A stretch of 64,000 nucleotides of DNA from Streptomyces caelestis (GCF_001279005.1 NZ_LGCN01000200.1:1-64000); one strand, 5' to 3'. Counted from the first letter of the stretch, positions 38,640-47,646 are shown. Notes: generated from the sequence alone by a model not told the origin. Numbers and translations are program-made.

Positions 38640-39779
38640 GAGGAGCGTCTCCGACCGGTCTGCCGTCCCACCGGGCCGACGAGGGGACGAGGGCCGTGTC
38701 GCGCGGGGACCGCGGCCGGACACGCGGACCGCGGCATCGGCCGAGGGGCGCGCTTCCGTCCGCGGTCCGGAATCGCCGGGCCACCGACCCGGGCGGAGCC
38801 GCGATCGGGCAGCGTGCGGCAGGGGAGCCTGCCGGGCTCCGTGGAGAAGGCCGGGGGTCTTCCCGGCGGCGTCGGTCACGGCAGGCGCCGGCCACGGCCC
38901 CGGGTCCGAAAGCCGCCGGGCCGGCTGCCGGAACAGGCCGTCGAAGGAGACCATGCCGACCAGGCGGCCCCCGGACACCACCGGAGACGTCCGCGGGCGG
39001 CCTCCTCGTGGGCGCGCGCCTTGAACGTCTCGCCTCCGGCGATGGCGATGGCGATGAGGTCCGCGTACTCCTGAAGGAGCGACTCGGCCTCCTCCTCGGG
39101 CCGGACCACGTCTCACGTCCGGGAACCGACTCGTGCGGCATGCCGGCTCGAGGACACGCGCGCGGCGGCAGGGCGACCGGACGCAGGCGGCCGCGACCCG
39201 GCGTGCCCCGCCTCCCCGCTGCCCGTCCTCGGGCCCCTTCAGCACGCGGAGCCGTCGGGCCGAGGGTGTGCCGGGACCAGGAGGACCAGCTGAGCGGAAG
39301 GGCCGGTTCGGCGAGGGACCCGAGGCGAGCGCGGCCGACCCGTGGCCCGGCCACGGGGACGGAGTCCGCACGGTCGTGCCGCCGGACCGCAGGAGACGAG
39401 CGGAGCGGCGGTGGGACGGAGCGGGACGGCCGTGGGCCGGGCGGGTTCTCCGGACCGCTGCTCGGCTCGGTCGGCCGGGGCCTCGTGCACCATGCGTCCC
39501 GCCCGGTCGTCGTCGTGCCGCACCCTGCCGGGGACCGACGCGGCCACCTGACCGCCATGCGACGGGCGGGACCCGCCGGTGCGGCGCGTACGTCAGCCCG
39601 TCCGGACGGAGGAGGGCGCCCCCGGCCGGAGGCTCGCCGCCTCCTGAGGCCCTGAGCCCGCGCTCCGTCCTCGAGAGGGCGCCTCGCAGCGGTGCGCATT
39701 CGTCTTCCGCGGGGGTGAGGATGAAGGTACGGGGCGCGCCGGTCACCACCGTGTCGCTCCGGGATGAGGAGGTCGGATC
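38640..39779. pseudogene. stress-gene remnants (CBS, PolX and USP fragments)
   Basis: No intact gene lies here, but three remnants can be read. On the minus strand from 39109, RPEEEAESLLQEYADLIAI and GGETFKARAHEEAARG match the N-terminus of PolX-type DNA polymerases. It runs directly into a CBS fragment (SPVVSGGRLVGMVSFDGLF, about 38990-38920) in another frame. On the plus strand at about 39440-39530, GGFSGPLLGSVGRGLVHHAS then RPVVVVPH is the C-terminus of a universal stress protein. The remainder is unassigned. Confidence 0.65.
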
Positions 39780-41108
39780 GTGTTCTTCCTGGATCGTCGT
39801 GACGCCGGCCGGCAACTCGCCGCCCGGCTGGGGCACCTGAAGGAGAGCGAGGTGGTGGTGCTGGGCCTGCCCCGGGGCGGGGTTCCGGTCGCGGCGGAAG
39901 TCGCCGGGGCGCTCGGCGCGCCGCTGGACGTGTGCTTGGTGCGGAAGCTGGGCGTGCCGTCCCAGCCGGAACTGGGGATGGGAGCGATCGGTGAGGGCGG
40001 GGTGCGCGTGATCAACGACGACGTGGTGCGCATGGCGCGTGTCACCCCCGAGGAACTGGCCGAGGTCGAGGCCCGTGAGAGGGAGGTGATGGACACGCGC
40101 GCCCGGCGCTACCGGGCCGGGCGGGAGCCGGTCGGGTTGCGGGGCCGCACGGTGCTGGTGGTCGACGACGGGATGGCCACGGGGTCGACGGCGCGCGCGG
40201 CCTGCCGGATCGCCCGGGCCCGCGGTGCGGCACGGATCGTGCTGGCGGTCCCCGTGGCACCGGCCGACTGGACCGCACGGCTCGGCGAGGACGCCGACGA
40301 CATGGTGTGCCCGTACACCCCGCGGGACTTCTTCGCCATCGGGGAGTTCTACGCCGACTTCTCCCAGACCGGCGACGACGAGGTCGTCGCCTGTCTGGAA
40401 GAGGCGCTCGCCCGCCCGGAGAGCACCCGCCGGACCGAGCGGCGTCACGCTGTGCCCGCGGACCGGGAGGTGAGCGTCCGGGCCGGTGCGGTGGTGCTGC
40501 GTGGGCAGCTGACCGTGCCCGAGGGGGCGGCCGGGGTGGTGCTGTTCGCGCACGGAAGCGGCAGCAGCCGGCACAGCACACGCAACCGGTTCGTCGCCGC
40601 CGGACTGAACCGGGCCGGGCTTGGCACCCTGCTGTTCGACCTGCTCACCGAGGCCGAGGAGACCGACCGGGCCAACGTGTTCGACACCGGGTTGCTGGCC
40701 CGGCGGCTGGCGGACACCACCGACTGGCTGCGCGGACAGCCCGAGGCCGAAGGACTGGAGGTCGGGTACTTCGGCGCCAGCACCGGCGCCGCCGCCGCCT
40801 TGTGGGCGGCCGCCGAGCCGGGCGCGCGGATCGCCGCGGTGGTCTCCCGGGGCGGCAGGCCCGACCTGGCCGGACCACGGTTGCCGGCGGTGTCGGCGCC
40901 CACGCTGCTGATCGTCGGGGGCCACGACCAGCTGGTGCTCGGCCTCAACCGCGATGCACAGGCCCGGCTGCGCTGTGAGAACCGGCTGACGGTCGTTCCC
41001 GGCGCCACTCACCTGTTCGAGGAGCCCGGCGCCCTGGAGCAGGTGACCGAGCTGGCCAGGCACTGGTTCACCGGCCACATGGTCCCGGTCCCTCATACGA
41101 CGACCTGA
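39780..41108 (+). CDS. phosphoribosyltransferase fused to dienelactone-hydrolase-like domain
   Basis: 442 residues from GTG 39780 (GAGGAGG upstream). Residues 1-215 form a type I phosphoribosyltransferase with the PRPP loop VLVVDDGMATGST (about 125-137). Residues about 232-440 form an alpha/beta hydrolase with nucleophile S334 in GASTG, D383 and H411 as the likely triad. Rv0571c of M. tuberculosis, in the DosR dormancy regulon, has the same fusion. Substrates of both domains are unknown. Context with USP and CBS genes agrees with a dormancy or stress role. Confidence 0.88.
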   Translation: MFFLDRRDAGRQLAARLGHLKESEVVVLGLPRGGVPVAAEVAGALGAPLDVCLVRKLGVPSQPELGMGAIGEGGVRVINDDVVRMARVTPEELAEVEAREREVMDTRARRYRAGREPVGLRGRTVLVVDDGMATGSTARAACRIARARGAARIVLAVPVAPADWTARLGEDADDMVCPYTPRDFFAIGEFYADFSQTGDDEVVACLEEALARPESTRRTERRHAVPADREVSVRAGAVVLRGQLTVPEGAAGVVLFAHGSGSSRHSTRNRFVAAGLNRAGLGTLLFDLLTEAEETDRANVFDTGLLARRLADTTDWLRGQPEAEGLEVGYFGASTGAAAALWAAAEPGARIAAVVSRGGRPDLAGPRLPAVSAPTLLIVGGHDQLVLGLNRDAQARLRCENRLTVVPGATHLFEEPGALEQVTELARHWFTGHMVPVPHTTT

Positions 41109-41455
41109 GGACGAACGCGCGCTCGGGCGACGGGCGGTGATCAGGCGCAGCGGCGTGGTCCCCGCCTGCCGCGCGCCCGGGTGCTCTTGGCGTCCGGCGC
41201 CGGGATCCGTGTTCCGGCGCCGGTGAGTACCGCGCGCCTGGTGAGGACGGCCGCCCGGGCAGCAGGGGCTGCCCCGCCGCACGGGCGCCACTGCTCGGGG
41301 CGCGGGACGGTGACGACCGGGCCGGCGCCGGCCCCGATCGGTCCGCGTCCTTGGGCACGGGGCGGCGCCGACTCCCTGCGGGTTCTTCGACCGGCGCGTC
41401 GGGTTCGGTACCGGTCACCACGGCCGAATCGGTTTCTCCCGGCGCCGGAGAGCGT
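41109..41455. other. intergenic stretch, nothing recognised
   Basis: 347 bases between convergent genes. No gene or clear terminator stem was found. Confidence 0.45.
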
Positions 41456-41665
41456 CTACAGGCCCTGGGAGAGCAGGAGTTCGTGGGCGAGTCGTGCGCC
41501 GCGTGCCGCCTCCTCGGGGGGAACGTCCTGTGACGGGATGTTCTCCAGGCCGCGGACGAGCACCCGCACGGCCTCGGCCAGGGTTGCGACCTGCGCCTCC
41601 AGTCGGTCCAACCGGGCGTCCGGTCCGAGCACGGCACCGGATTCGTCGGGATGGGACTGTGTCAT
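41456..41665 (-). CDS. small conserved hypothetical protein
   Basis: 69 residues from ATG 41665 (GGGAGG seven bases upstream; ATG 41671 would be too close). It is mostly alpha-helical with a leucine-rich coiled-coil pattern (ARLDRLEAQVATLAEAVRVLV). No domain recognised. It could be a small oligomeric partner protein. A 29-codon frame ends at its start (see next entry). Confidence 0.65.
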   Translation of the reverse strand: MTQSHPDESGAVLGPDARLDRLEAQVATLAEAVRVLVRGLENIPSQDVPPEEAARGARLAHELLLSQGL

Positions 41666-41667
41666 GA

Positions 41668-41757
41668 TCATGCCTCCCTTTGAGGCGGTGACGGGGTTGC
41701 GGGGCCGGCGCCGTCCGGGAGGCCGGTGGTGTCGTGGTCGGGGATCAGCGCCTTCAT
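41668..41757 (-). CDS. possible 29-residue upstream ORF
   Basis: An open frame MKALIPDHDTTGLP... starts at ATG 41757 and ends at TGA 41668-41670, overlapping the start region of the 69-residue gene. It could couple or modulate translation of that gene. There is no strong ribosome site, so it may be chance. Confidence 0.25.
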   Translation of the reverse strand: MKALIPDHDTTGLPDGAGPATPSPPQREA

Positions 41758-42207
41758 CGTCTCGGTTCCAGAGCCGGTCCCCAGTCCGCCCCGCACAGGG
41801 GACCTCTTGCCACCACACGGTCCGGCTTCCTCGGCGGCGACGGTGTACGGGCGGAGAACCCGGGCACCTCGGGCGAGAGCCCGGCCGGCGGTGGAGGAGC
41901 ACCACTGCTCGGTCGCCCCAGCAGCCGTGCCCTGCCGGTCACCGCCTATAGCCAGTAAACAACGGTCGCCCGGTGCCCGCAGCGAACGGGGCTTTCCGGG
42001 CGTACCGCCGACCCTTCCCGACGCCTCTGCGTCGTTCCTGCCGGAGGCGGGGAGCGAGGGGCGCACGGTGGTCGACGGACTGCCCGGGAAGCGGAGGAAG
42101 CGGCGCGTCGGCCGAAACTCCCCTGACTCTCCCCGGAGCCGAGCGTGGCCGGTTCCGCGGAACACGGGGTTCTGGGAGGCCGCGGACGGCAAGATCGGAA
42201 GATCGCG
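41758..42207. other. intergenic stretch, nothing recognised
   Basis: 450 bases between the divergent small gene and the HipA-like gene. No gene, RNA or repeat could be supported. Confidence 0.45.
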
Positions 42208-42213
42208 TAGCCT
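42208..42213 (+). promoter_or_regulatory. -10 box of the HipA-like/DUF3037 pair
   Basis: TAGCCT lies six bases before the ATG at 42220, which suggests a leaderless mRNA. No good -35 hexamer is seen. Confidence 0.5.
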
Positions 42214-42219
42214 GGGGAA

Positions 42220-42984
42220 ATGCTGACCGAGGTCACCGCCACCCGCTACATCGCGCCGCTGCGCGAGGGCGGCTCGCTGCCGGGACTGGTCGAGGCCGAC
42301 GACCTCGACACCTACGTGCTGAAGTTCACCGGCGCCGGACAGGGCCGCAAGACGCTGGTCGCCGAGGTCGTCTGCGGGGAACTCGCCCGCCGGCTGGGGC
42401 TGCGGGTGCCCCGCCTGGTCACCGTCGAGCTCGACCCCGTACTGGGGCTCGGCGAGCCCGAGCAGGAGGTGCAGCAGCTGCTGAAGTCCAGCGGCGGCAC
42501 CAACCTCGGCATGGAATTCCTCTCCGGAGCCCTCGGCTTCGACCCGCTCGCCTTCGAGGTGAGCCCCGAGGAGGCCGGACGGATCGTCTGGTTCGACGCG
42601 CTGGTGAACAACGTCGACCGTTCCTGGCGCAACCCCAACATGCTGCGCCGGCACGGCGAACTGTGGCTCATCGACCACGGCGCGACCATGATCTGGCATC
42701 ACAACTGGCCCGGCGCGGCAGCCTCCGCCGCCCGCCCCTACGACGCCTCCGACCACGCCCTGAAGTCGTTCGCGCCGGACATCGCGTCCGCCGCGGCCCG
42801 GCTCGCGCCGCGGGTCACCGAGGAACTGCTCGCCGAGGTCACCGCGGAGATCCCCGACCTCTGGCTGACCGGCGAGCCCGGGTTCGACACCCCGGACGCG
42901 CTCCGGTCGGCCTACGCGCGGCCGCTGATCGCCCGCGCGGCCACCGTCCACCAGCACATCCAGGGCCTTGGGGGGGACCGGTGA
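42220..42984 (+). CDS. HipA-like kinase
   Basis: 254 residues, about the size of the kinase core only; the HipA N-terminal domain is absent. K35 in YVLKFTGAG is the likely ATP-contacting lysine. The catalytic loop is NNVDRSWRNPN (D133, N138/N140), and the metal-binding aspartate is D152 in LIDHGA. HipA toxins phosphorylate glutamyl-tRNA synthetase; the target here is unknown, and there is no HipB-like DNA-binding antitoxin. Instead it overlaps a DUF3037 gene by four bases, so the two proteins probably work together. Confidence 0.85.
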   Translation: MLTEVTATRYIAPLREGGSLPGLVEADDLDTYVLKFTGAGQGRKTLVAEVVCGELARRLGLRVPRLVTVELDPVLGLGEPEQEVQQLLKSSGGTNLGMEFLSGALGFDPLAFEVSPEEAGRIVWFDALVNNVDRSWRNPNMLRRHGELWLIDHGATMIWHHNWPGAAASAARPYDASDHALKSFAPDIASAAARLAPRVTEELLAEVTAEIPDLWLTGEPGFDTPDALRSAYARPLIARAATVHQHIQGLGGDR

Positions 42985-43364
42985 GCGACCGGCACGTCTT
43001 CGAGTACGCGCTGCTGCGGGTCGTACCGCGCATCGAGCGGGGCGAGTGCGTCAACGCCGGGGTGCTCGTGTACTGCCGCCCCAAGTCGTTCGTCGTGGCC
43101 CGCACCCATCTCGACGAGGCACGACTGCTGGCCCTCGACCCGAAGGCCGACCTGCCCGGCGTACGGGCCGCGCTGCGCGCCGTCGAAGGCGTCTGCGCGG
43201 GCGGCGACGCGGCCGGGCAGGCGGCGCGGGACGACGCCGGGCGGCGCTTCCGCTGGCTGATCGCTCCCCGGTCCACCATCGTCCAGCCCGGCCCCGTGCA
43301 CACCGGGCTCACCGCCGATCCGGCGGCGGAGGCGGAACGACTGCTCGACCTGCTCGTGCGCTGA
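42981..43364 (+). CDS. DUF3037 family protein
   Basis: 127 residues from GTG 42981, overlapping the HipA-like stop (GTGA). It begins SDRHVFEYALLRVVPRIERGE and contains CVNAGVLVYCRPKSFVVART, the usual DUF3037 core. No catalytic motif is visible. DUF3037 genes are repeatedly found next to HipA-like kinases, where the family may act as partner or regulator; this is association, not proof. Confidence 0.88.
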   Translation: MSDRHVFEYALLRVVPRIERGECVNAGVLVYCRPKSFVVARTHLDEARLLALDPKADLPGVRAALRAVEGVCAGGDAAGQAARDDAGRRFRWLIAPRSTIVQPGPVHTGLTADPAAEAERLLDLLVR

Positions 43365-43442
43365 CGGCCGGCGGCTGACGGGGCAGGGGCGGCCGGGACG
43401 GTCCGTGGGCGCGACCGGCCGCCCGCAGCCGCCCGCGGCCCG

Positions 43443-43937
43443 TCAGGCCCGGCGGCGTCTCACCAGGTGACCGGCCGCGGCCACGGCGCCCGCCGCGAAC
43501 GTCGCGCCGATGCCCAGGTCCCAGCCGCTGGGCCCGGACCCCGACGAGCCGCCCAGCCCGCCCCGCACGCCGCGCGTCGGCGCGACGGAGGCGGGGGCCG
43601 CGGGCGCGGGCCGTGTCGTCGGCGCGGAGGTGGGAGCCACGGCCCGGGTGGGCGGAGCGGCCGGCGGCCGGACCGGCGCCGGGGCGGAGGGGGCCGGACG
43701 GAAGGCGGACGAGGCGAGACCGCGCCGGGGCAGCGCCTCGCAGGCCACTCCGTCGTCCGGGCCCGGATCCTCGTCGAGCCGGTGCGGATCGCTCCGGTCC
43801 GTGTCGAAGAAGGCCTGCGCGTCCTCCTGGTAGGTGAAGTCGCCGCAGTCCAGGTCCTGGGCGTGAGCGGGGTCGGCCAGCGGCACGATCGCGGCGAGCG
43901 CGATCAGCGTGCCCACGGCACCGGTGCGACGGCGCAC
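43443..43937 (-). CDS. secreted excalibur calcium-binding domain protein
   Basis: 164 residues from GTG 43937 (GGAGG upstream). Sec signal peptide (about 1-27, ending AHA), then an excalibur domain with the DxDxDGxxCE-type motif (DCGDFTYQEDAQAFFD...DPGPDDGVACE). A long Pro/Ala/Thr-rich linker and a C-terminal hydrophobic helix followed by RRRR suggest a surface anchor. Excalibur domains bind calcium; the role here is unknown. Confidence 0.87.
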   Translation of the reverse strand: MRRRTGAVGTLIALAAIVPLADPAHAQDLDCGDFTYQEDAQAFFDTDRSDPHRLDEDPGPDDGVACEALPRRGLASSAFRPAPSAPAPVRPPAAPPTRAVAPTSAPTTRPAPAAPASVAPTRGVRGGLGGSSGSGPSGWDLGIGATFAAGAVAAAGHLVRRRRA

Positions 43938-44115
43938 GGAGGGCCTCCTTTCCGGTCGTGGACGGCTCGCGTTTCGACGCTAGGGGCCGCCCGGCGCGAG
44001 GGCGCGCAGCACTGATCCGATCGGGTGCTCCATGCGTATGCCGGGCGCGAGACGGCCACGACGGGCGGAAGAGGGCCCCGGCACGGGGAATGGATCACAC
44101 ACGTGCGATGTGCCG

Positions 44116-44144
44116 TTGACACCGGGTGCCAGGGCTTCTAGCGT
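44116..44144 (+). promoter_or_regulatory. strong HrdB-type promoter of the SDR pair
   Basis: TTGACA (44116-44121), a 17-base spacer and TAGCGT (44139-44144) form the best sigma-HrdB promoter in the window, 86 bases before the first SDR start. Confidence 0.8.
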
Positions 44145-44229
44145 CACGTCTGCTGAAGGTACTAAGCGGTCGCTCATCGATTCCGGTCCGGCCGCAGGAG
44201 CCGCATCCCAAGCGCGAGGAGAAGCAGCA

Positions 44230-44991
44230 ATGTCCACCACTGAGCAGCGGGTCGCGGTCGTCACCGGCGCCGCGCGCGGCATCGGCGCCGCCACCGCCGT
44301 ACGACTGGCCGCCGAGGGCCGCGCGGTCGCCGTGCTCGACCTCGACGAGGCCGCCTGCAAGGACACCGTCGAGAAGATCACCGCCGCCGGCGGCAAGGCG
44401 ATCGCGGTCGGCTGCGACGTCTCCGACGAGGCGCAGGTCGAAGCGGCCGTCGCGCGGATCGCCGAGGAGCTGGGCGCGCCCACGATCCTCGTCAACAACG
44501 CGGGCGTGCTGCGCGACAACCTGCTGTTCAAGATGAGCGTCTCCGACTGGGACACCGTCATGAACGTGCATCTGCGCGGCGCCTTCCTGATGTCCAAGGC
44601 CTGCCAGAAGCACATGGTGGACGCGGGCTTCGGCCGCATCGTCAACCTGTCCTCCTCCTCCGCGCTCGGCAACCGGGGCCAGGTCAACTACTCGGCGGCC
44701 AAGGCAGGCCTCCAGGGCTTCACCAAGACCCTCGCCAAGGAGCTCGGCAAGTTCGGCGTGACCGCCAACGCCGTCGCCCCCGGCTTCATCGCCACCGAGA
44801 TGACCAAGGCCACCGCCGACCGCGTCGGCATGGGCTTCGACGACTTCAAGGCCGCCGCCGCCACCCAGATCCCGGTCGCCCGCGTCGGCGAGCCCGAGGA
44901 CATCGCCAACGCGATCGCCTTCTTCACCGGTGAGGCGGCCGGCTTCGTCTCCGGCCAGGTGCTGTACGTCGCCGGTGGACCGCTCGACTAG
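44230..44991 (+). CDS. fabG: SDR oxidoreductase, 3-oxoacyl-ACP reductase type
   Basis: 253 residues from ATG 44230 (GAGGAG upstream). Cofactor motif TGAARGIG, NNAG, and the catalytic SSSSALGN...YSAAK (Ser-Tyr-Lys) are intact. It should reduce a 3-oxoacyl thioester or similar ketone with NAD(P)H. A second SDR gene follows 13 bases later in the same operon, so the two may act in one pathway rather than in core fatty acid synthesis. Confidence 0.85.
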   Translation: MSTTEQRVAVVTGAARGIGAATAVRLAAEGRAVAVLDLDEAACKDTVEKITAAGGKAIAVGCDVSDEAQVEAAVARIAEELGAPTILVNNAGVLRDNLLFKMSVSDWDTVMNVHLRGAFLMSKACQKHMVDAGFGRIVNLSSSSALGNRGQVNYSAAKAGLQGFTKTLAKELGKFGVTANAVAPGFIATEMTKATADRVGMGFDDFKAAAATQIPVARVGEPEDIANAIAFFTGEAAGFVSGQVLYVAGGPLD

Positions 44992-45004
44992 GAAGACCGG
45001 GAAC

Positions 45005-45763
45005 ATGACTGCTGTGGAACTCTCGGGCAAGGTCGCCCTGATCACCGGCGCCAGCCGCGGCATCGGCTACGGCGTCGCCGAGGCCCTCGTCGCGCGCGGC
45101 GACCGGGTCTGCATCACCGGCCGGGGCGAGGACGCCCTCAAGGAGGCCGTCGAGAAGCTCGGTCCCGACCGGGCCGTGTACGTCGCCGGCAAGGCGCATG
45201 ACGAGGCCCACCAGGCCCTCGCCGTCGAGCGCGCCATGGAGGCCTTCGGCCGTGTCGACTACCTGGTCAACAACGCCGGCACCAACCCGGTGTTCGGGCC
45301 GATCGCCGACCTCGACCTGAACGTGGCGCGCAAGGTGTTCGAGACCAACGTGATCTCGGCGCTGGGCTTCGCGCAGAAGACCTGGCACGCCTGGCAGAAG
45401 GACAACGGCGGCGCGATCGTCAACATCGCCTCCGTCGCGGGCCTCGCGCCCTCGCCGTTCATCGCCGCCTACGGCGTCAGCAAGGCCGCGCTGATCAACC
45501 TGACCCAGCAGCTGGCGCACGAGTTCGCGCCCCGGGTACGGGTCAACGCCATTGCCCCGGCCGTGGTGAAGACCAAGTTCGCGCAGGCGCTGTACGAGGG
45601 CCGGGAGGCGGAGGCCGCCGCCGGCTACCCGCTGGGCCGGCTCGGCGTGCCCTCCGACATCGGCGGTGCCGCCGCGTTCCTCACCTCGGACCAGTCGGAC
45701 TGGGTCACCGGCCAGACCCTGGTCGTCGACGGCGGCATCTTCCTGAACGCCGGCGTCGGCTGA
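45005..45763 (+). CDS. SDR oxidoreductase
   Basis: 252 residues from ATG 45005, 13 bases after the preceding SDR. TGASRGIG, NNAG and a catalytic S...YGVSK triad are present. The closing DGGIFLNAGVG is typical of streptomycete FabG-like proteins next to ung. The exact substrate is not known. Co-transcribed with the first SDR from the TTGACA promoter. Confidence 0.87.
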   Translation: MTAVELSGKVALITGASRGIGYGVAEALVARGDRVCITGRGEDALKEAVEKLGPDRAVYVAGKAHDEAHQALAVERAMEAFGRVDYLVNNAGTNPVFGPIADLDLNVARKVFETNVISALGFAQKTWHAWQKDNGGAIVNIASVAGLAPSPFIAAYGVSKAALINLTQQLAHEFAPRVRVNAIAPAVVKTKFAQALYEGREAEAAAGYPLGRLGVPSDIGGAAAFLTSDQSDWVTGQTLVVDGGIFLNAGVG

Positions 45764-45852
45764 ACCGCGGTGCGACAGATGCGCCGCGAGAGGTGGTCCG
45801 GGGTGCCGCGCGGGTGACGTGATCGTCCGCGCGGGGCCTTGGTTCCGACGAT

Positions 45853-45893
45853 CCGACACGGGTGTCCGTCGACGAGAACGGCGCCCGTGTCGG
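45853..45893. repeat. 10-bp inverted repeat
   Basis: CCGACACGGG (45853-45862) and CCCGTGTCGG (45884-45893) are perfect inverse copies 21 bases apart. This may be the terminator of the SDR operon or an operator of the lipoprotein gene 140 bases downstream. Confidence 0.4.
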
Positions 45894-46031
45894 CGTATCG
45901 GGGCGGCGACGGTGCGTGACAACGTAGTCATCGGGAAGCCGATCCCAAGGGCCGCTCAGAGGGGGGTCAACGGGGCGAACACTGCGGTATGGTCTGCCGA
46001 CTCTTGGGACGGCGGATCGAGGAGCGTGCGC

Positions 46032-47618
46032 GTGTTCAACCGGAACCGATGCCTGCGGCGGGTGGCGGCCATCGCGTCCATATCGTCCTTGGTGACCGGA
46101 TGCGGCGTCCTGTCGTCCGACACCTCGGACGACGAGGGACCCATCGTCGTGGGAACCACCAGCTCGCCCAGCACGCTGGATCCCGCCGCCTCCTGGGACA
46201 GCTCATGGGAGCTGTTCCGCAACATCTACCAGACCCTGCTGAGCTACCCGGTCGGCGCGTCCACCCCGCAGCCGGACGCCGCCAAGAGCTGCGCGTTCTC
46301 CGACGGTTCCCACCAGGTGTTCCGCTGCGAGCTGCGCGAGGGGATGACGTTCTCCGACGGCAGCACCCTCGACGCCGGGGCCGTCAAGCACTCCATCGAC
46401 CGGATCCGGCGGATCAACGTCAACGGCGGTCCGGCCGGTCTGCTGGGCAGCCTCGAACGGGTGCAGGCGCCCAGCGAGCGCGAGGTCGTCTTCTACCTCA
46501 ACAAGCCGGACGCCACCTTCCCGTTCGTGCTCGCCACCCCGGCGATGTCCATCGTCGCCCCCGACGCCTACCCGGCCGACGCCCTGCGCGAGGACGACGG
46601 CGTCGTCGGCTCGGGCCCCTACACCCTCCGGTCGTACGAGGAGGGCGAGGAGGCCGAACTCGCCCGCAACGGCCGTTACAAGGGCTTCGCCGAACGCCGG
46701 AACGACGCGGTGACCCTCCGCTACTTCCAGGACTCCGGCACCATGGTCAAGGCGCTGCGGGACGGCCGGATCGACCTGACCTACCGCGGTCTGGCGGCGG
46801 GCGACATCATCGGCCTCCAGGGCAAGACCTCCCAGGAGGAGGAGCTCCAGCTGATCGACGGCGCCGGGACGGACATCAACTACCTGGTGTTCAACCCGAA
46901 GGACCCGTGGGCCGGCAAGAAGGAGGTGCGCCAGGCCGTCGCCCAGGTCGTCGACCGCGCGGCGATCGCGCACAAGGTCTACAAGGACACCGTCGACCCG
47001 CTGTACTCCATGGTCCCCAAGGGCCTGACCGGGCACACCACCGGCTTCTTCGACGACTACGGCGAGCCCAGCGTGTCCAAGGCCCGGCGGATCCTCACCG
47101 GGGCCGGGATCACCGAGCCGGTCCCGCTGACCCTCTGGTACACCACGGACCGCTACGGCTCCGAGACCGCGCTGGAGTTCAAGGAGCTCGAGCGGCAGCT
47201 GGAGGCGTCGAAGCTGTTCGACATCACGCTCAAGAGCCGCCCCTGGAAGACGTACGTCGAGGGCTACCAGAAGGGCGAGTACCCGGTGTTCGGGCGCGGC
47301 TGGTCCCCCGACTTCCCGGACGCGGACAACTTCATCGCCCCGTTCGTCGGCGAGCAGAACGCGCTCGGCACACCCTACGAGGCATCCAGGATCACGACCG
47401 AGCTGCTGCCCGGCTCCCGCCGGGAGAGCGATCGCGGCAACGTGGTGAAGCAGTTCGAGGAGGCCCAGCGGATCCTCGTCGACGACGCGCGGCTGCTGCC
47501 GCTGTGGCAGGGCCGGCAGCACGTGGCGGCGAGCCGGGACATCTCGGGCGTGGAGCGGGCGCTGGACCCGTCCACCATCATGATGGTCTGGGAACTCTCC
47601 CGGAAGACCAGCTGGTAG
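46032..47618 (+). CDS. extracellular solute-binding lipoprotein, family 5 (oligopeptide type)
   Basis: 528 residues from GTG 46032, with AGGAG six bases upstream; an earlier GTG at 46026 lies too close to that site. Lipobox VTGC puts the lipidated cysteine at residue 24. The mature part has the family-5 features YQTLLSYPVG, LREGMTFSDGSTLDAGAVKHS and a C-terminal RILVDDARLLPLWQG. It would bind peptides or similar solutes at the cell surface. No permease or ATPase gene is adjacent, so it is an orphan binding protein. TATGGT at 45988-45993 may be its -10 box. Confidence 0.87.
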   Translation: MFNRNRCLRRVAAIASISSLVTGCGVLSSDTSDDEGPIVVGTTSSPSTLDPAASWDSSWELFRNIYQTLLSYPVGASTPQPDAAKSCAFSDGSHQVFRCELREGMTFSDGSTLDAGAVKHSIDRIRRINVNGGPAGLLGSLERVQAPSEREVVFYLNKPDATFPFVLATPAMSIVAPDAYPADALREDDGVVGSGPYTLRSYEEGEEAELARNGRYKGFAERRNDAVTLRYFQDSGTMVKALRDGRIDLTYRGLAAGDIIGLQGKTSQEEELQLIDGAGTDINYLVFNPKDPWAGKKEVRQAVAQVVDRAAIAHKVYKDTVDPLYSMVPKGLTGHTTGFFDDYGEPSVSKARRILTGAGITEPVPLTLWYTTDRYGSETALEFKELERQLEASKLFDITLKSRPWKTYVEGYQKGEYPVFGRGWSPDFPDADNFIAPFVGEQNALGTPYEASRITTELLPGSRRESDRGNVVKQFEEAQRILVDDARLLPLWQGRQHVAASRDISGVERALDPSTIMMVWELSRKTSW

Positions 47619-47646
47619 AGCCGGACACGGCCATCCGCCGGGCCGG

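Noticed and set aside
38223..41291. 1022-residue minus-strand frame over the PRT-hydrolase and remnant region
   Set aside because: It is antisense to the strong PRT-hydrolase gene and changes through unrelated remnants without a continuous domain.
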